From Pomacea canaliculata (lineage: Eukaryota > Mollusca > Gastropoda > Architaenioglossa > Ampullariidae), in the NCBI RefSeq assembly GCF_003073045.1, contig NC_037593.1, positions 19,504,812 to 19,568,811 of the forward strand: 64,000 bases of DNA. The letters are read 5' to 3'. A program made the translations under genes and the position numbers. Of the stretch, positions 21,453 through 34,225 are shown piece by piece. Below the pieces are notes generated by a model. The model searched no databases. It saw nothing but the letters and a program-made list of their open reading frames with translations, and had not been told where the DNA came from. Within the stretch, counting starts at the first letter, position 1, and every line of letters starts with the position of its first letter.

Positions 21453-24400
21453 GGTGGCGGTTTGGTCACTTTCAAGGAAGGAAAACTCTTCATAGGTGTT
21501 TCTTCAGAAACAGATGCAGGAACACGCGCTCCTCTTAGTGTGACATCGTCTCACGTTGCTGAGAATTAAACAAACAAAACAAACAAAAATAATAATATGA
21601 CCAGCTGGGTCTCTCGTCCTACTTGTGTGGATGCTGAGGGCTACGTGTAGAGAGCCACATCTTGACCTCACTACCATGCAGTCTGATACGGCTACTGCTA
21701 GCAGAATCTCTTACCTCCATTGATTTTGTCATAACCGTTCCAAATAGTGAAACGTAGGATTACAGCCCCTTTGAAATTGTCAAATTTTTGTATAATACTC
21801 ATCCACAAATCACAGTTAGGGTCAAAATTAGTTTGCCAAGACTTACAGCGATTTCCGAGGGAAGAATGATCAAATGAGAGGCTGAATTTCGCGTGGGGAA
21901 GGACGATGAGTCCGCTGCGACCCGCAGCAGCGTGCCTTGGCGTGTAAGTTGTAGTAAACCGCCCAACGTCTGATTCATTCACAAAACACCCACGCATCTC
22001 TCGCCTCTCGTGTCAGGCGAGCAGCGCCTTCCCACTGTCGTGCGCCGAGGCCCGACGACTGCAGGCCGACGACAAACAGCAGCAGCAGCAACAACAACAA
22101 GCCTGACGACTGTGCATCGTGCACTGATGGTGGCTCACCTGCCCCGCACCATGCCAGCCGTCAGCTCGTAACTGTGCCGACGTCATTGCGAGAGTTGGTA
22201 GAGTGCAGTCCCCTTGCACCTGACGAGCGCCTGCATGAACGCCGACTCTCAAGGGAATTTCAAACAACGAAACTGCGTTGTGGAGCTGAACCCAGCCAAC
22301 GATGATCTGTACGAAGATCGATTAGAGATGTGGCGAAGGATATCCGTGGACTGTTCCCCCCCGCACGAAGTAGATAATCACGCTTAATTGTTGCTGCACA
22401 GTCGTTATGTTCTTTCAGCAGTTTGTTTTGTTGTTTTTTTTTAAAGAGAGGGTTGCTCGCCGTGGCTCGTTTTAAATGATGCTGGCAGGCCCAGTGCAAA
22501 TATCTGACACGTGCGTGGCAGTGACGCGTGCAGATGGCTGCGAGCGTGCGCACAGTACAAGTAAGTATGCGCAGGTAGACCGTTCAGGCTATTAAATAGG
22601 CCTCCCGGCTCCCTACTCGACCCACCGTCCATAACATCATACCTCCCCATGTCTGCATGCCAGCTTTTCCCTGAACTGGTCAGGCCAGGCCATGCATAAA
22701 ATGTCTCGTGTACGTTTAACCCAGTATTATAACATTATTCTACTGTCTAAACCTACAACATTAAAACAACCACATGATCACTAATAATCATCGACTCATA
22801 TCTGAAACATACAGGTTCGTGTCTCAATGCGTCTGTGTAGGATAAAAAAAAAAATGTTCCTTCAACATAGTGGTAAGTGCATCCAGGAAGAAAGTGGAGA
22901 ACATTATGGATATTAAAATAAATACCGTCGTGAGGTGGGTGACAGCTGGGGATAATTATATAACAAAGGATAATCACAGAAAGCAGCTGCAGCAAGGCAG
23001 ATCAAGGCCCATAACTAATACCCAGGCTGTGTTTTTTGCGTCCCTTGGCGAAGCTTTCTCCCTTGCTGTCTGTCTTGAGATCATCCTGAGTACATTTTAC
23101 AGGTAGTTGCCGTTGACTGAAATAGGAATTTGCATTTACTCAGCATTTCTCATAATATTTTAGTCATTACCGACTGTAATAGTCAAGTTTTCACCTCCGC
23201 TCCAACAACCCATAGCCCAAAAAAAAAAAAAAAACCAAAACAAAAAAAAAAAAAGAAAGAAAAAAATTATTAAAATAAAATAAATAAAAAAAAGATGAAG
23301 TGGTGGGAGAAGATAAAGAAAAAAATATCCCTCCATTGTATTAGTGCAATGCTTGAATCATGGTTTTCGGCTTAGAAAAAGAAAGACTACGAAAAGACAT
23401 TAAATGGATCCACGAAGTTGGGTGGGGAGTTTACTGGCATTGGGGAGGGGCATCTTGAGGTGATCAGCAGAATCTGCGCTTCCATGGGGGACCAGTTGGC
23501 GGTAACTTTGACGCGCCTTACTAGTAAGTAATGTGAATAGCTGGACAACTTAAAAGCGCTGTCACGTATACACGTATGATAAGAAGAAAACTATGCTCAC
23601 ATTAAATCAACGGCAAGGAAAACATTTTTTCAAACACTTTTTTTTTTATTACATCGTTGTGTACAGCGAGTGACACTTTGAAGTGCTATAGAGAACGTTG
23701 AACGTAGTTTTCGTTTTTGACGAATTTTTCACAAAAATGGTGACATGTGGTCCAGTGCACTAAGATCTCCCTGAATACGACCTCCTGACCTGCACTTCCG
23801 AAACTCCCTTACATCTTTACGGGGATTATTATGACAGAAAAGATTGCTACTGCAGTTTTTGTGACAGTCGGTACAATTAAGGCCATGGAATGACTAAGCC
23901 CTTCTTTAAGTTTTGCGGAAATGGGTGACCATGCATACTCTCATAGACATCTCTTGATAGTGTAAGTCGTTCTTAAACATTTATCATAATAATAAAATTA
24001 CGTGTAAAAATTTCCACCCCATACAAATTTAATGCTTCATATATATATATACACACATATACACACACGGCGATTTTTTGTGTTAATAATAACAAAAACT
24101 AAACCAAATACACGAAAAAGCTGTGTAATCTCCGCCAAATCAGATGTGAGCACATTGGACTGATCTTGACAGCTGACAATCTTTAGAAGTGAGAATGAAT
24201 GCATGCCAGGAATAAAAAAAAATCTGTAATCTGCCTGCGGTGCGTTTCAGTACTCAGCTGCGACAAGGATCAATGTAGGGGTACGGGTGTGTCTGTATGC
24301 ACTGTGCATTTATAGGTGTGTGCGTGTGCCCTCCTACCACCTCTGCCAGTCAACAGACTGAAGAGGGGGAGTCCAAGAACACAATTAGGTGCATCACGAC

Positions 24401-25286
24401 AGCTGAACAAAGAGGCGTCATGACGACTCAAGCAGCCCATGACTCAGCAACAAATGGATGTCCTTCGGTGCGATTGCGTGGCCATTGACGCAAGCAGCTC
24501 AGCGCCAGCTGCAGGTGATGCCACTGGTGCACAAGCTGACGACAAGGTTGTGTTGTAGTCTTTGGTTGTTCCCTCGAAAGGCGATCAATTATACGTTTCT
24601 ACAGGGTGTGGACATCAAAGCTGTGCGGGAGCTGGTCATAATCTAGCCAAATATTAGTTTGAACAATCTGCTGTAGTCTGAAGGTTCCCGACAGACCGCT
24701 GGTCCGTCATGTGCCTGGTGTTAGTAAGCTGATGTACAGTGGGTAGCACAGACACGCAGGTATAATAACCTCAGCTCGTCACATCGGCTAGCTTTTGCAA
24801 TGTGCAGAGCCGACGAAAGAATATGCTTTTCTGCTGACAGCAAGCGTTTTCGCGTTTTTTTTTTTTCAATCATGGGAGCATGTAAAATCATCTACTCACT
24901 CTAAAATTTCCTCTGATTTCTCTTTAGAGCTGTTATCTCTGGTACTGAGTTCTTTATAACTGTTCAATGGACCTGTGAAATACCGCAAGTAATTTTATAA
25001 ATATTTGCTGACACATGACCTGTTATGCTATTAATGTGAATAATAGGCCTTTTTATATGGGGTCATTCGAAGTAATGCAATACTTTTATCTGGCCTGTCC
25101 TTGAAAGATCGCACTTCTTTTTTTTTTATACAAGCCACGTTTTCACATATAAAAATGTAATAGAAGTCTATGTATCTCTAAGAGGATCTCATTAAAAAAA
25201 CAATGTGGGGGTTTGACCTAATACACAGATGCATGCTCCTCACTTATATTATTCATTCTCACTCATCAAATTATGACTAATCAGTT
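21453..25286. other. Intergenic, no gene seen
   Basis: The part next to 21453 holds the F-box gene 5' UTR and promoter. A CAG/CAA-rich stretch lies near 22075-22100, A-rich low-complexity sequence at 23220-23300, and an AT/AC microsatellite near 24040-24068. No coding exon with domain or splice support was found. Confidence 0.5.
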
Positions 25287-25292
25287 TTTATT
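25287..25292 (-). terminator. Candidate poly(A) signal of the TTC9-like gene
   Basis: AATAAA on the minus strand about 190 bases past the TTC9-like stop codon. Confidence 0.35.
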
Positions 25293-25476
25293 TTATGAAA
25301 TTAAATAGTCCATTTTCACTTGAAAAGCAAAAGCCTGTCAAAGTGATAAAACTTACACGCATATAACAAAATAAAAGAATTATTCCATATTAGGTAAACA
25401 ATTGGATAAATAAATAAATGAATAGAAATTTTTAAGCTGTTGTAACATTATTGGTGATCATGGCACACAGCTTTTC

Positions 25477-27586
25477 TCACAATGATTCTGCTTTACTTCC
25501 AAGATCACTGATGTTGTCAGGCTGCTCTTTAAAGCACTCAGACACGAGGGAGCTGTCTTTGTCAATGTCACCCCTATTCTTTTCAGTCGTCTGGCCTCTG
25601 GTCTGTTCTGCACTACACCCCTCTTCTTCCAAAACTTGCGAATCCGCTTTTGGGAGTTTCTGAGGATCCTGTGGAAAATGTTCTTTAATTTGTTCTGTGT
25701 GGCTTAATGGTCTTGTTGATTTAGACTGAAACATCCTCTGGTATAATTTTTTAGAGTTTTCATCTCCTTCTTTTATTTTCTTCTCCACTTGAACCAAAAG
25801 CTGTACAATTTTCTTTTCTGCAATTATGATTTCGCAAATCATTAATATAAGAGTGATTTTAATTTACTGAAAGCTTTTTGCAGTATATTAAAATTTTAAA
25901 AAACGTTTATTAAAAATTATGTGTCTTGATTGCAAAAGGGCATAAATGATAATAAGCTGAAATATGTATGTCACAGGCAAGACTGACAATTAACATTACA
26001 GCCAATGAGGTGACGATAAACATTTATATTTTATCAAAAGAATTTATGTGCGCAGGTCCTATTTACCTGGGAAACTGGCATAGCCTCTGAAGATAACTTT
26101 AAAACAAAAATAGTCATAAATATTTTTGCCAATTAATAGCAGGCATTGCTATCTTGGAACTGCTTGAATACGAAGCAATAATAATAAGACAATGATTTAT
26201 CAAGGATGAATATCTTTTGACTACAATGAAAAGTGAGGCACACATGCAATGCCATCTACACTATTGGTCAGGCATACCATGAAAGCTTTATGCTTGATAC
26301 TTAGCATCACAAGGTAACATCATGAACTTGTATAACTGGACTGCTGGCAGATGATTTTTTTTCCAGTTAACTACTAAAAAAGAGGAATGAGACTACAAAG
26401 CTTCCGGTTTATTCACATTTCAGATTAACTACTAAAACGAGGCATGGGACTACAAAGCTTCCGGTTTAGTCACATTCTTTGTTTAGGCTCGCCAAGACTA
26501 ACAGCAGAGAACTTCGCAAGAGGCTAAGCATTGGTCTTGGCAGAGAGACAGCAATCCAATTATACACATCCATGGTAACATGCTGGATGCCTGTAGGAGG
26601 CAGAGGGTGTTTATAAAACAGTCCACATCCTGACATTCCATCCATTTTCATTCCAAAAAACTCAGCACTTAAGTTTAGACCAAACACTTTAAAAAAAAAA
26701 AGTTCTTTCTGCAAACAGTCAATACCAAACATTCTTAATAATCTACTTTAATCGTGAGGGAAGATAATCCCAAGTAACCCACGCACCACTCGTCAAAAAC
26801 AAAAAAAGTCTATCTGAACTAACAGTACTTAATTTAAATTACCTCTTCCATAAGCTTTATGACTGGTCAGAACTTCCTTGGCTTTTTCATACTGCCCCAA
26901 GTTTGCCAAAGCTGTTCCCATTCGAAAAACAGCCTTCAGGTTGTCTGGATTGATGGCAAGGGATTTTTTACAGTACTCAATCACCTTTTCATTTTTTGGA
27001 TCTGAAGAGGCTAATAAGGAAGCTGAAAAAAACCAGTATAAATAAAATAAAACCCCCCAAAATCGGAATTTTCGATTCTAATTGATCTCATTTATGCATA
27101 CACACACACTTGTGGAACTGGACTTGTCAAACGCTAGCTCTACGTAGCCATCCGCAAAAGCGAAACCAAAATAAATATGCAATTACCTTTATCACCGAGC
27201 TTCAACACTATGTGTTACACATTGGAAGACAACTGTACTTTAAAAATTGCCATAACTTTCTCTTGTATCTATCACTTCATAAGTTTGAAAAATATCACCT
27301 TAGCCCACGGACACTTGCTACTATCATTACCTGCAAGGTTATTATAGCAGTCACTCGTAAGAATTTCGGTCTTCTTCAAGATATCATCTGGTACTCTGCT
27401 GGTAGAATTTTGAGACATCAACTCAGAAAATGGACTTTTCTTTGCAGAGATAGCCTTTAAGTACAAAAGTGCTCGGTGGTAACATCCAATAGCCTTACGA
27501 TAGTCCATAGACTTGAAAGCATCGTTCCCTGACAGTTTAAACTGTTCTGCGTTCTTCAGATTTTCTGTGAAAGATGGAGTATCCAT
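25477..27586 (-). CDS. TTC9: TTC9-like tetratricopeptide repeat protein
   Basis: A small TPR protein of the TTC9 family, expected to act as a protein-binding adaptor or co-chaperone. Exons on the minus strand: 27331-27586, 26843-27022, 25477-25817; all GT-AG, phase 1 at both junctions, 258 residues. TPR1 lies at about residues 9-45 (LKNAEQFKLSGNDAFKSMDY, then KAIGCYHRALLYL). The family block SDCYNNLA spans the first junction. Then follow VIEYCKKSLAINPDN, a third repeat (KAVFRMGTALANLGQYEKAK) and a helix ending KKLYQRMFQ, which matches the C-terminal LYxKMF of vertebrate TTC9 proteins. A charged tail of about 75 residues beyond that is not in vertebrate TTC9C. The start at 27586 is the first ATG. 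An optional 18-nt microexon is possible at 26067-26084. Assignment to the family is firm; which paralogue (A/B/C) is not. Confidence 0.88.
26067..26084 (-). other. Candidate 18-nt microexon in the TTC9-like gene
   Basis: GCTATGCCAGTTTCCCAG, preceded by CTTCAGAG and followed by GTAAAT on the minus strand. Its length is a multiple of three, and phase 1 on both sides lets it be included (adding GYASFP) or skipped without changing the frame. The skipped form aligns better with vertebrate TTC9, so it may be alternative or fortuitous. Confidence 0.35.
26367..26478. repeat. Imperfect 58-bp tandem duplication
   Basis: TTAACTACTAAAA followed by GACTACAAAGCTTCCGGTTT occurs twice, offset by 58 bases with several differences. 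It lies in a TTC9-like intron. Confidence 0.85.
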
Positions 27587-27914
27587 CTCTTTTTAAACAC
27601 ACATAGATTAAGAGTCGGAGTTTTCTCCCACACACAGATTAGCAATAAGTTTATCGTAATTTAACTTTTAATATCAACCACATGTGCATATCGTAGGTAT
27701 AATGGGGAGACAAATCAGTCAGGACGGAAACAGACCAGATGTCGTAATTCATAAGTTTCTTTAAATAATATTTAGTGTAAATTACATTAATGAAATAAAG
27801 AAAAAATTATTTATATATTATTTTATTTTATGTGTCTTCATTTATAAAATTTATAAAAGCTATGACATACTTGCTCACGATATGCCGTCTGTCGAAACTT
27901 TTACATGCTTCAAT
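27587..27914. promoter_or_regulatory. Divergent (shared) promoter interval of TTC9-like and EIF3K
   Basis: Only 328 bases separate the two start codons, which face away from each other. Any promoters and 5' UTRs of both genes must fit here unless there are upstream non-coding exons. The interval is AT-rich and I see no CpG island or clear TATA box. Confidence 0.6.
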
Positions 27915-30900
27915 ATGGCAGAAGCAATGCGGGCGACTGTTGCCTCACTTCTACGAGGAATAGATAGGTATTGAGTAATTCTTTTAGCGTTATTCTTGTT
28001 TGTATTCAGAAGTAGGCTGTTTCACAAAAGAAATGTTATACTCATATGTTCAGTAGTACCGAAAGGCTAATATTTTATCTTTAGGTCCAACATGATAGCA
28101 TGCCGGGTATCTTTTCCTTTCTCGATTTTAATTTTTCGCATTACAATTTTTACCCTTACCCTACCCGCTTCTTACTCATCGTTCCACATTAACTGTAACG
28201 GCAAATGTAATTATACCCCTTGTAAAATATGCAGGAACTTATACTCTTTTAAAACAATGTAGGAGTATACAAGTAAACTGTGTACTATTATACAGTAACA
28301 GCAAACAGTATCGATTGGATGTTGACAAATTATGTAGAACATTCATGTGATTAAAACTTAACTGTTTTCAGTAAACCATTCGTAACAGAGATTATTTCCA
28401 TCCGCATGTATATTTTATATTATTTATGTGATGATGCACATTCACACAAAAAATTAAAATCTTTGAGCAAAGGATAGAAATCTGCATTATCAACAACACA
28501 GATTTTAAAAAAAATGTAAATCGCATCATGTATTGAATTTTCTGATGAATCAGTTACTTCAATTACTAGAACTAAAGAAGTCAAAGAGCACACATTACCA
28601 ACATCACCTTAAGCACTGTACAGATGTGTCCCCTTCTAATCAAATTAATAAAATTTCTTCACCTATTACAATGCAATACAAAATATGCAGTTAATGGGCT
28701 TTTAATGTACGCATATGTTATTACTAAACCTTAATGGATAGTTCAGTATAAGCCATTGATGCCAATGTTTTCTACTGTGACACATTTTGAGCTAGTGTGA
28801 TGTGTCATGTTCCTGTGGCACAACAGTTAGTGTTAGTTCATCACCAATATTGTGATGATTGGCTCTCTTGGGTTCATATTTTGTCTCAGGCATGCTGTTT
28901 CTCTGCATGTAGCTAGCACCTGTTTTACAGACTTGGCTACTTTGTCATATCTTCCTTTTTGTAATTAGGTGTTCAAAAAATATACACAGAAAACCACACG
29001 GTTCCATTTTTTCTGGTTCAGACCTTGCTAGTATGACAGAGGCACAAATGTTGTCATCCTATCAAAATTTACATGTATAAATATTTTGTTCAGGCATGGA
29101 TGAATTTAGTTTCAGAGGTTCTGCAAAGCATGACCATGAGGATGGATATTATTTTGCTGAAAAATATATTCAGCTTTTGTAGTAAATAGGCCGTATATTC
29201 AGGAAGAATGTGCGACCATAATCACAGCTATTTGTCTGAATGGGCCATTGACTAAATCAGTTGCATAAATATAATTGCAAAAATAATTGTATGCTTACAT
29301 TAAAAATATCTTGTTTCATGAGATAAATTGAATTTCGAGTAGTGGAAGTGTAAACTTGCATTGTTCACATTTTGTGGTAAATAGACGTTTATCCAGGGTT
29401 ATAAGGTTATAAAATGAAAATTGCAAAAAAGTAAACAGTGGCTTGACCTTGCTTACTGTTTGATTTTTGCTTGATGTAATTACTAAAGAGTTCTTGAGGC
29501 CAGAGCACTACAAGTCTAAATTCTCCACCATTGAAATAGCAATTATGAAGCCACTGTTTGCTTGTTTGCAATTTTCATTTTTTGCAGCAATTATTTTCTT
29601 AACTGCTGTATCTAAGAGTAAATGATAAGATTTATCGATCCATATTGTCTAGTTTGATTGCAAATGAAGTAAACAAGTAAATAGTGTAGCTCTGTTAGCT
29701 ACTGTTGGAGCAGACATTTTTCAAAATCAAACTAAGTAACAGAACCGTTATCAATTTCCACATTGACTCCAGTAGCTCAGTTCAGTTTTACTCTGTAGTG
29801 ATTACAAGCAAAAGATAAAACAGCTAAAGCAATCAAGTATATTAACGACATCAAATACTTACATGATTATTACTTAGGGAGGGACTGCTGGCTTACATAG
29901 TTTGTCTCCACTCCAAAATGCATCAACCATCATGCCTGTAGAGTGCATAATTGTATCTGAAATAGGTGGACAGTATTCTTTGTGTTTGCTCTTTAAATTT
30001 TTTTACTTTATTCCAAGTAGGCTGCTTCTATAATTAACTGATGACCATAACCTAAAGAAGAATTAGCATAAGTTTAATTTGTTGTACATAATTTTATTAA
30101 AATTATTTTTTCAGATACAATCCAGAAAATCTGGCTACTCTAGAGCGATATGTGCAACTTCAGGCTCAAGAGAATACATATGACATTGAAGCCAATCTTG
30201 CAGTGTTAAAACTGTAAGTAATCTTTGAGGTGGCTTTTTTTTAATGCCATGTTTGTAAATTAATCACATGAGTACTATATTGTGAGAACTCCTATAAATC
30301 ATTAAACAGATTTTAGTTAACATAAACTGTGGACAAAGATACATATATATATATGCATCACATACACTTTTGTGTTAATAATTTTTTGTCACATATTAGG
30401 TATACACCACTTTCGGATCTTTACCATAAAGGTTGACAGGTACTATTTAGTATTATGACTGAGAAATAGAATTTGAGATCATTAGAAAGGGTATATTCAA
30501 TACTTTACTCAAGAACATTTGCTTTTATCTCATTTACAAAAGCTTTAATTAATAACATGGATTGTTTTTCCATGTAACTGACCACATGCTTTCTGCTTGT
30601 TAATTGCAGGTACCAGTTCAACCCAAACTTTTACCAGACAGATATTGCAGCTTTGATTTTACTCAAAGCTCTTACCAACTTGCCTCATACTGATTTCATC
30701 CTCTGCAAATGTCTCATAGACAGCAACAGAGTATCCTTTTCTAATCTAGTAGTCAGTGAGCATTACCTCTAGTCCAGTTGAATAGTCTTTGATAATATTT
30801 ATTTTGTAAGTTTACTTATCATTAAACTTTATCAAAATGAAGTATTTTTTTCTATTTTTGATAACAGTAGGCTTTGTTTAATTTATTGGAAAATAGATTA

Positions 30901-33900
30901 AATGCATTTTAACTGACCAGCAGAACAGCTATTTTTTTTTAAACAATTACCTTATCCAAATAATATTTTGAAAGTATTTACAGTATATAAAGTTCATATG
31001 AACATTTTTATTTTATATTGAGAGCACTGTAGAGTTGGTGTGCCTTGCTGACTATTAACATTTTTTTAGTGTCCTTAAAGGCCAATTGTCTAGCTTAATA
31101 ATAATAACTGGGAATTTATAAAGGGCAATATCTTAGCCAAAGGCGGACTCGTTGCGCTGAACAAGTTAACAAAATGGTAACAAAGATCTAGAACGAGATT
31201 GCAGAATAGTAACAAACACATAGAACAAGATCACAAAATAGTAACAAAGATGTAGAAGGAAGAACAATGTGAGGACTCGATGCGTTCCAGCAGTAAAGGG
31301 CGATCACTGTAGAAGCTTATGATGGGAAAGAATGGTTTGACCCAAGGGAGGGCAATGAATACACACTGTGCAGACTATCTTAGTGGTCAGTGGTCATTCT
31401 TTGCTAATTGCTTTTATCTGGCTCAACCAGATAAAATAAATGAACTTGAAATAATAGGCTTTTGAAGTCATGACTTCTGGAATGAAAGCCGATTTCCCTA
31501 ACCGTCACAGTTACAACCTGCTTTTGATTGATTTTAGCAAGTCTTAATAGGGAAGTTTTGTAGAAGTTAAGTATGGTGTATTTTTCCCTAGTAATGAGTA
31601 AAAATAATATTTTTGTTCCTAAATGAAGTTACAAAATATAAAAGCATAGATCTTTCATTGATGAGTAAGCTCTAACATCAGCCTGTTAGATGAAGGACTA
31701 TTCATGGCATCACCATGCATCTTTCCAGATAGATTGCGTCCTTTGTAAATGTCTTGTTTAATGCTAACTCAAGAAAGGCGGCTGCTAGTAAGATGCAAGG
31801 GAACAAAAATATTTGACATGTCACATGATCATAAAAGGGAATTGACTATAGGTTTGAAAGATGATCTAATGCTTCCATTGATTTCGACTTAAGGAACTGA
31901 ATTTTTATGGCTACTTCATTTCCTTGACTGACTTTTAGCTGAATGAGATGCCTATTTCTAGAATACTTGAGCTCGCTGAAGACTTGGAAACTTGCAACTT
32001 CCAGCGATTTTGGGTAAAATCCTTGGAATTATGTTAACGATTCAAGTTTTAAAATATCTAATTATTTTTACTTGATTTTGAGATCTGTTCTTTAAGTGAA
32101 AAAATATCAGAATATCAGAATATCTGTTGCATTGGAAAAATAAATGAGCTTTATTTCCCTGCAGTATAGCAGGCTTACAAATGGTTTCCAAATCTTAGAA
32201 TAAACTCACAAGTATATAGTGTGCAGCATTCAAGTGTTATATACACACAGGCAAATGATTAAACAATTGTTCACCTTCTAAAGAGTTTATTTTTGTTGTC
32301 TTCTGATTATATAGTTTGACAAGTATGCTTCCAATGGAATTAACATATTAAGTACATGTGAAGGTGATGGTTACAGAACTAGTGCAAATAATTTACAGGA
32401 GGAGCTAAGGGATATTGAAATGATCGGTGCAGTTACAGGATTTGAAGACTCCATCAGGAAATGTAAGAATTATGGAGATTTAGGTGTCATGGTGCTTTAC
32501 TTGAAAGTGTAGATGTAATTGTGCGTTTATATGTGGCTAGATGCTTGAGATTTTCTTTGTAAAGGTATTTGTAAGTTTATATTGCATTTTCAACTTACTA
32601 GTGACAGTAACCATCCTTTATAGAAGCAGGTTGCATAGCATAGCTGATTTATTTTTATTATTTAATGTGTTGTAAGTCCTCTGTCACCTACACTGTATAC
32701 ATTACAGGATTGCTTAGCTTGTTGGTTTGTTACAGTTCACGAAAAATTTAATCACAAGATTTAGTATTGGTTCTCTTGTTTTCAAAGATTACTTGTTATT
32801 CTTTTTGTTTCTAGTTGTGTGTCATGTTGTAGCAGCCACCTTCCAGACAATTGAACTGGAAAAACTGCAGGAGCTTCTTGGAAGTATCACAGGTGTGTTT
32901 AGTGAATTTGTAAACTATGAATCATGTTGAGTATGGGTTTTTACATTTAAATATTTTGAGTTTTCTAATGTAAAATAAACTTATGTTCCTAAACATAGTA
33001 GTTACTATATCTTGCAATATTTTAAGTCTTGGATCTAATATCATAGTATTGTGCTACAATAATGTTAGCGAACTTATTAGAAAATGTCATGAAATGAAGA
33101 CTGTTTAACAATATTGAATGTAGCTGTCAAATATTAAATTTTGGGGGAACTTTTGTTAAAGACTGCAGTGTATTGTATCCAGTTTTTTCACTTTAAAATT
33201 TGTCATCCAGTTAAATAGTTGCTATTGTGATATTGTGTTTATTGTTGTGGAACCCTCTGGTCTGCATACAGACAGTATGTAACAGTATATGTTCTTGCAC
33301 AACGCCAAAGCACAAAGATGTGCCAGTGGGCTCCTAGTGAACTTTATGCTTAGTCCAAAACTGCAGTTGCACATAACGTTTTCCTTTATTCTTTTGCTTT
33401 TTTCAAGTAAGTGCAAAATAAGCAACACAAGGAATGTAATGGAATGTTGAACTGTGGAAGACCCTGAATTCATAAATACACAATTATCTCCCCCTTGGCT
33501 TTGTCGGTATTTCAGATAATCAAGCTCAGCAGTGGGCAAACAAATATGGGTGGACTCTGAACAACGAAGGAGTGGTCTTTGTCACCAATCAAGAAGAGAA
33601 CATCAAAACAAAAAATATAACAGAGAAGATCACTTTTGAGAGTAAGATGTGTTCTTGAAGTGTCTGAGGCCTTCTAATGTCTCTAAACAAATTCTTAAAG
33701 TCATGATGGACTTCTAGCCTGTAAATCTCATTTCAGTAATGCTGAAAGTAGACCAAAAAATTTTGTGCTCGACTTGCTTCATGGTAAACGTTTTCAAACG
33801 TATTTCATTGAATGTTTTAAAATGTATGTATAAACAGAGAAATTACGGTGTTGGCAGTTGTAATTTCTTGCAGCAAGTGTGTAATACATTAGGAAATAAT

Positions 33901-34151
33901 TGGTCTACTTGCGAAATAATCACACCCAGCTGTCTTGCACCTTGTAATTTTTGGTTTAAAATCTTTGCTAATTTTAAGTCTGGAATGAAGACCATATGTG
34001 AACCATTCAGCAGTAAAAACACGAACATTACATTCTATCACTTAGGCGTTTCAGGTGGGAGAGCAGTGAAAGCTGTCATGTGTTGGTTCTAGCTGTCATG
34101 GATATTTTCTGTGTTGCAGGTGTTGCAGCAATTATGGCTTCTTCACGATAA
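27915..34151 (+). CDS. EIF3K: Translation initiation factor eIF3 subunit K
   Basis: A subunit of the eIF3 complex that joins the 40S ribosome during cytoplasmic translation initiation. Eight exons: 27915-27967, 30115-30213, 30610-30730, 31939-32013, 32399-32462, 32815-32892, 33516-33641, 34120-34151. All phases fit and the product is 215 residues (human 218). Near-identical blocks include [53 protein letters not shown] and the C-terminus AAIMASSR. The helical-repeat and winged-helix regions of eIF3k are complete. I chose 27915 (MAEAMRATV) because it matches human MAMFEQMRANV; an in-frame ATG at 27882 would add 11 residues. Intron 3 (30731-31938) has U12-type signals. The least certain junction is the start of exon 5, where [12 protein letters not shown] is more divergent. 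Transcription probably shares the interval with TTC9-like. Confidence 0.95.
28814..28967 (+). repeat. tRNA-headed SINE in EIF3K intron 1
   Basis: TGGCACAACAGTTAGTGTTA (A-box-like) and TTGGGTTCATATTTTGTCTC (degraded B-box region) are followed by GGCATGCTGTTTCTCTGCAT and CTTGGCTACTTTGTCAT. This order looks like a tRNA head plus a body seen in molluscan SINEs as I remember them. Old and degraded. Confidence 0.45.
30731..31938 (+). other. EIF3K: U12-type (minor spliceosome) intron of EIF3K
   Basis: The donor reads GTATCCTTTT, an exact match to the U12 consensus GTATCCTT. TTTCCTTGACTG lies just upstream of the acceptor, matching the U12 branch-site consensus TTCCTTRAC, with about 10 bases to the terminal TTTTAG. 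Both ends therefore fit the minor class, and no conventional GTRAGT donor exists at this exon end. The splice is phase 0 and joins LIDSNR to [10 protein letters not shown]. Confidence 0.88.
31097..31290. repeat. Short interspersed repeat with internal GTAACAAAGAT motif
   Basis: It begins TAATAATAATAACTGGGAAT and continues TTTATAAAGGGCAATA. Then come three loose copies of a GTAACAAA(G/C)A-(T/C)-TAGAA unit (about 31170-31260). Probably a nonautonomous element inserted in the U12 intron. Confidence 0.4.
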
Positions 34152-34219
34152 TCTGGGAGATGACTGTCCCCATAGTAAATTTCACTAACAAGAACTCTTG
34201 TTGTTGCAAGTGACATTTT

Positions 34220-34225
34220 AATAAA
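34220..34225 (+). terminator. EIF3K: Poly(A) signal of EIF3K
   Basis: AATAAA about 70 bases after the EIF3K stop codon. Confidence 0.65.

Noticed and set aside
33739-34092. 117-codon plus-strand frame inside EIF3K intron 7
   Set aside because: No homology, no splice relation to the conserved exons; chance open frame in intronic sequence.
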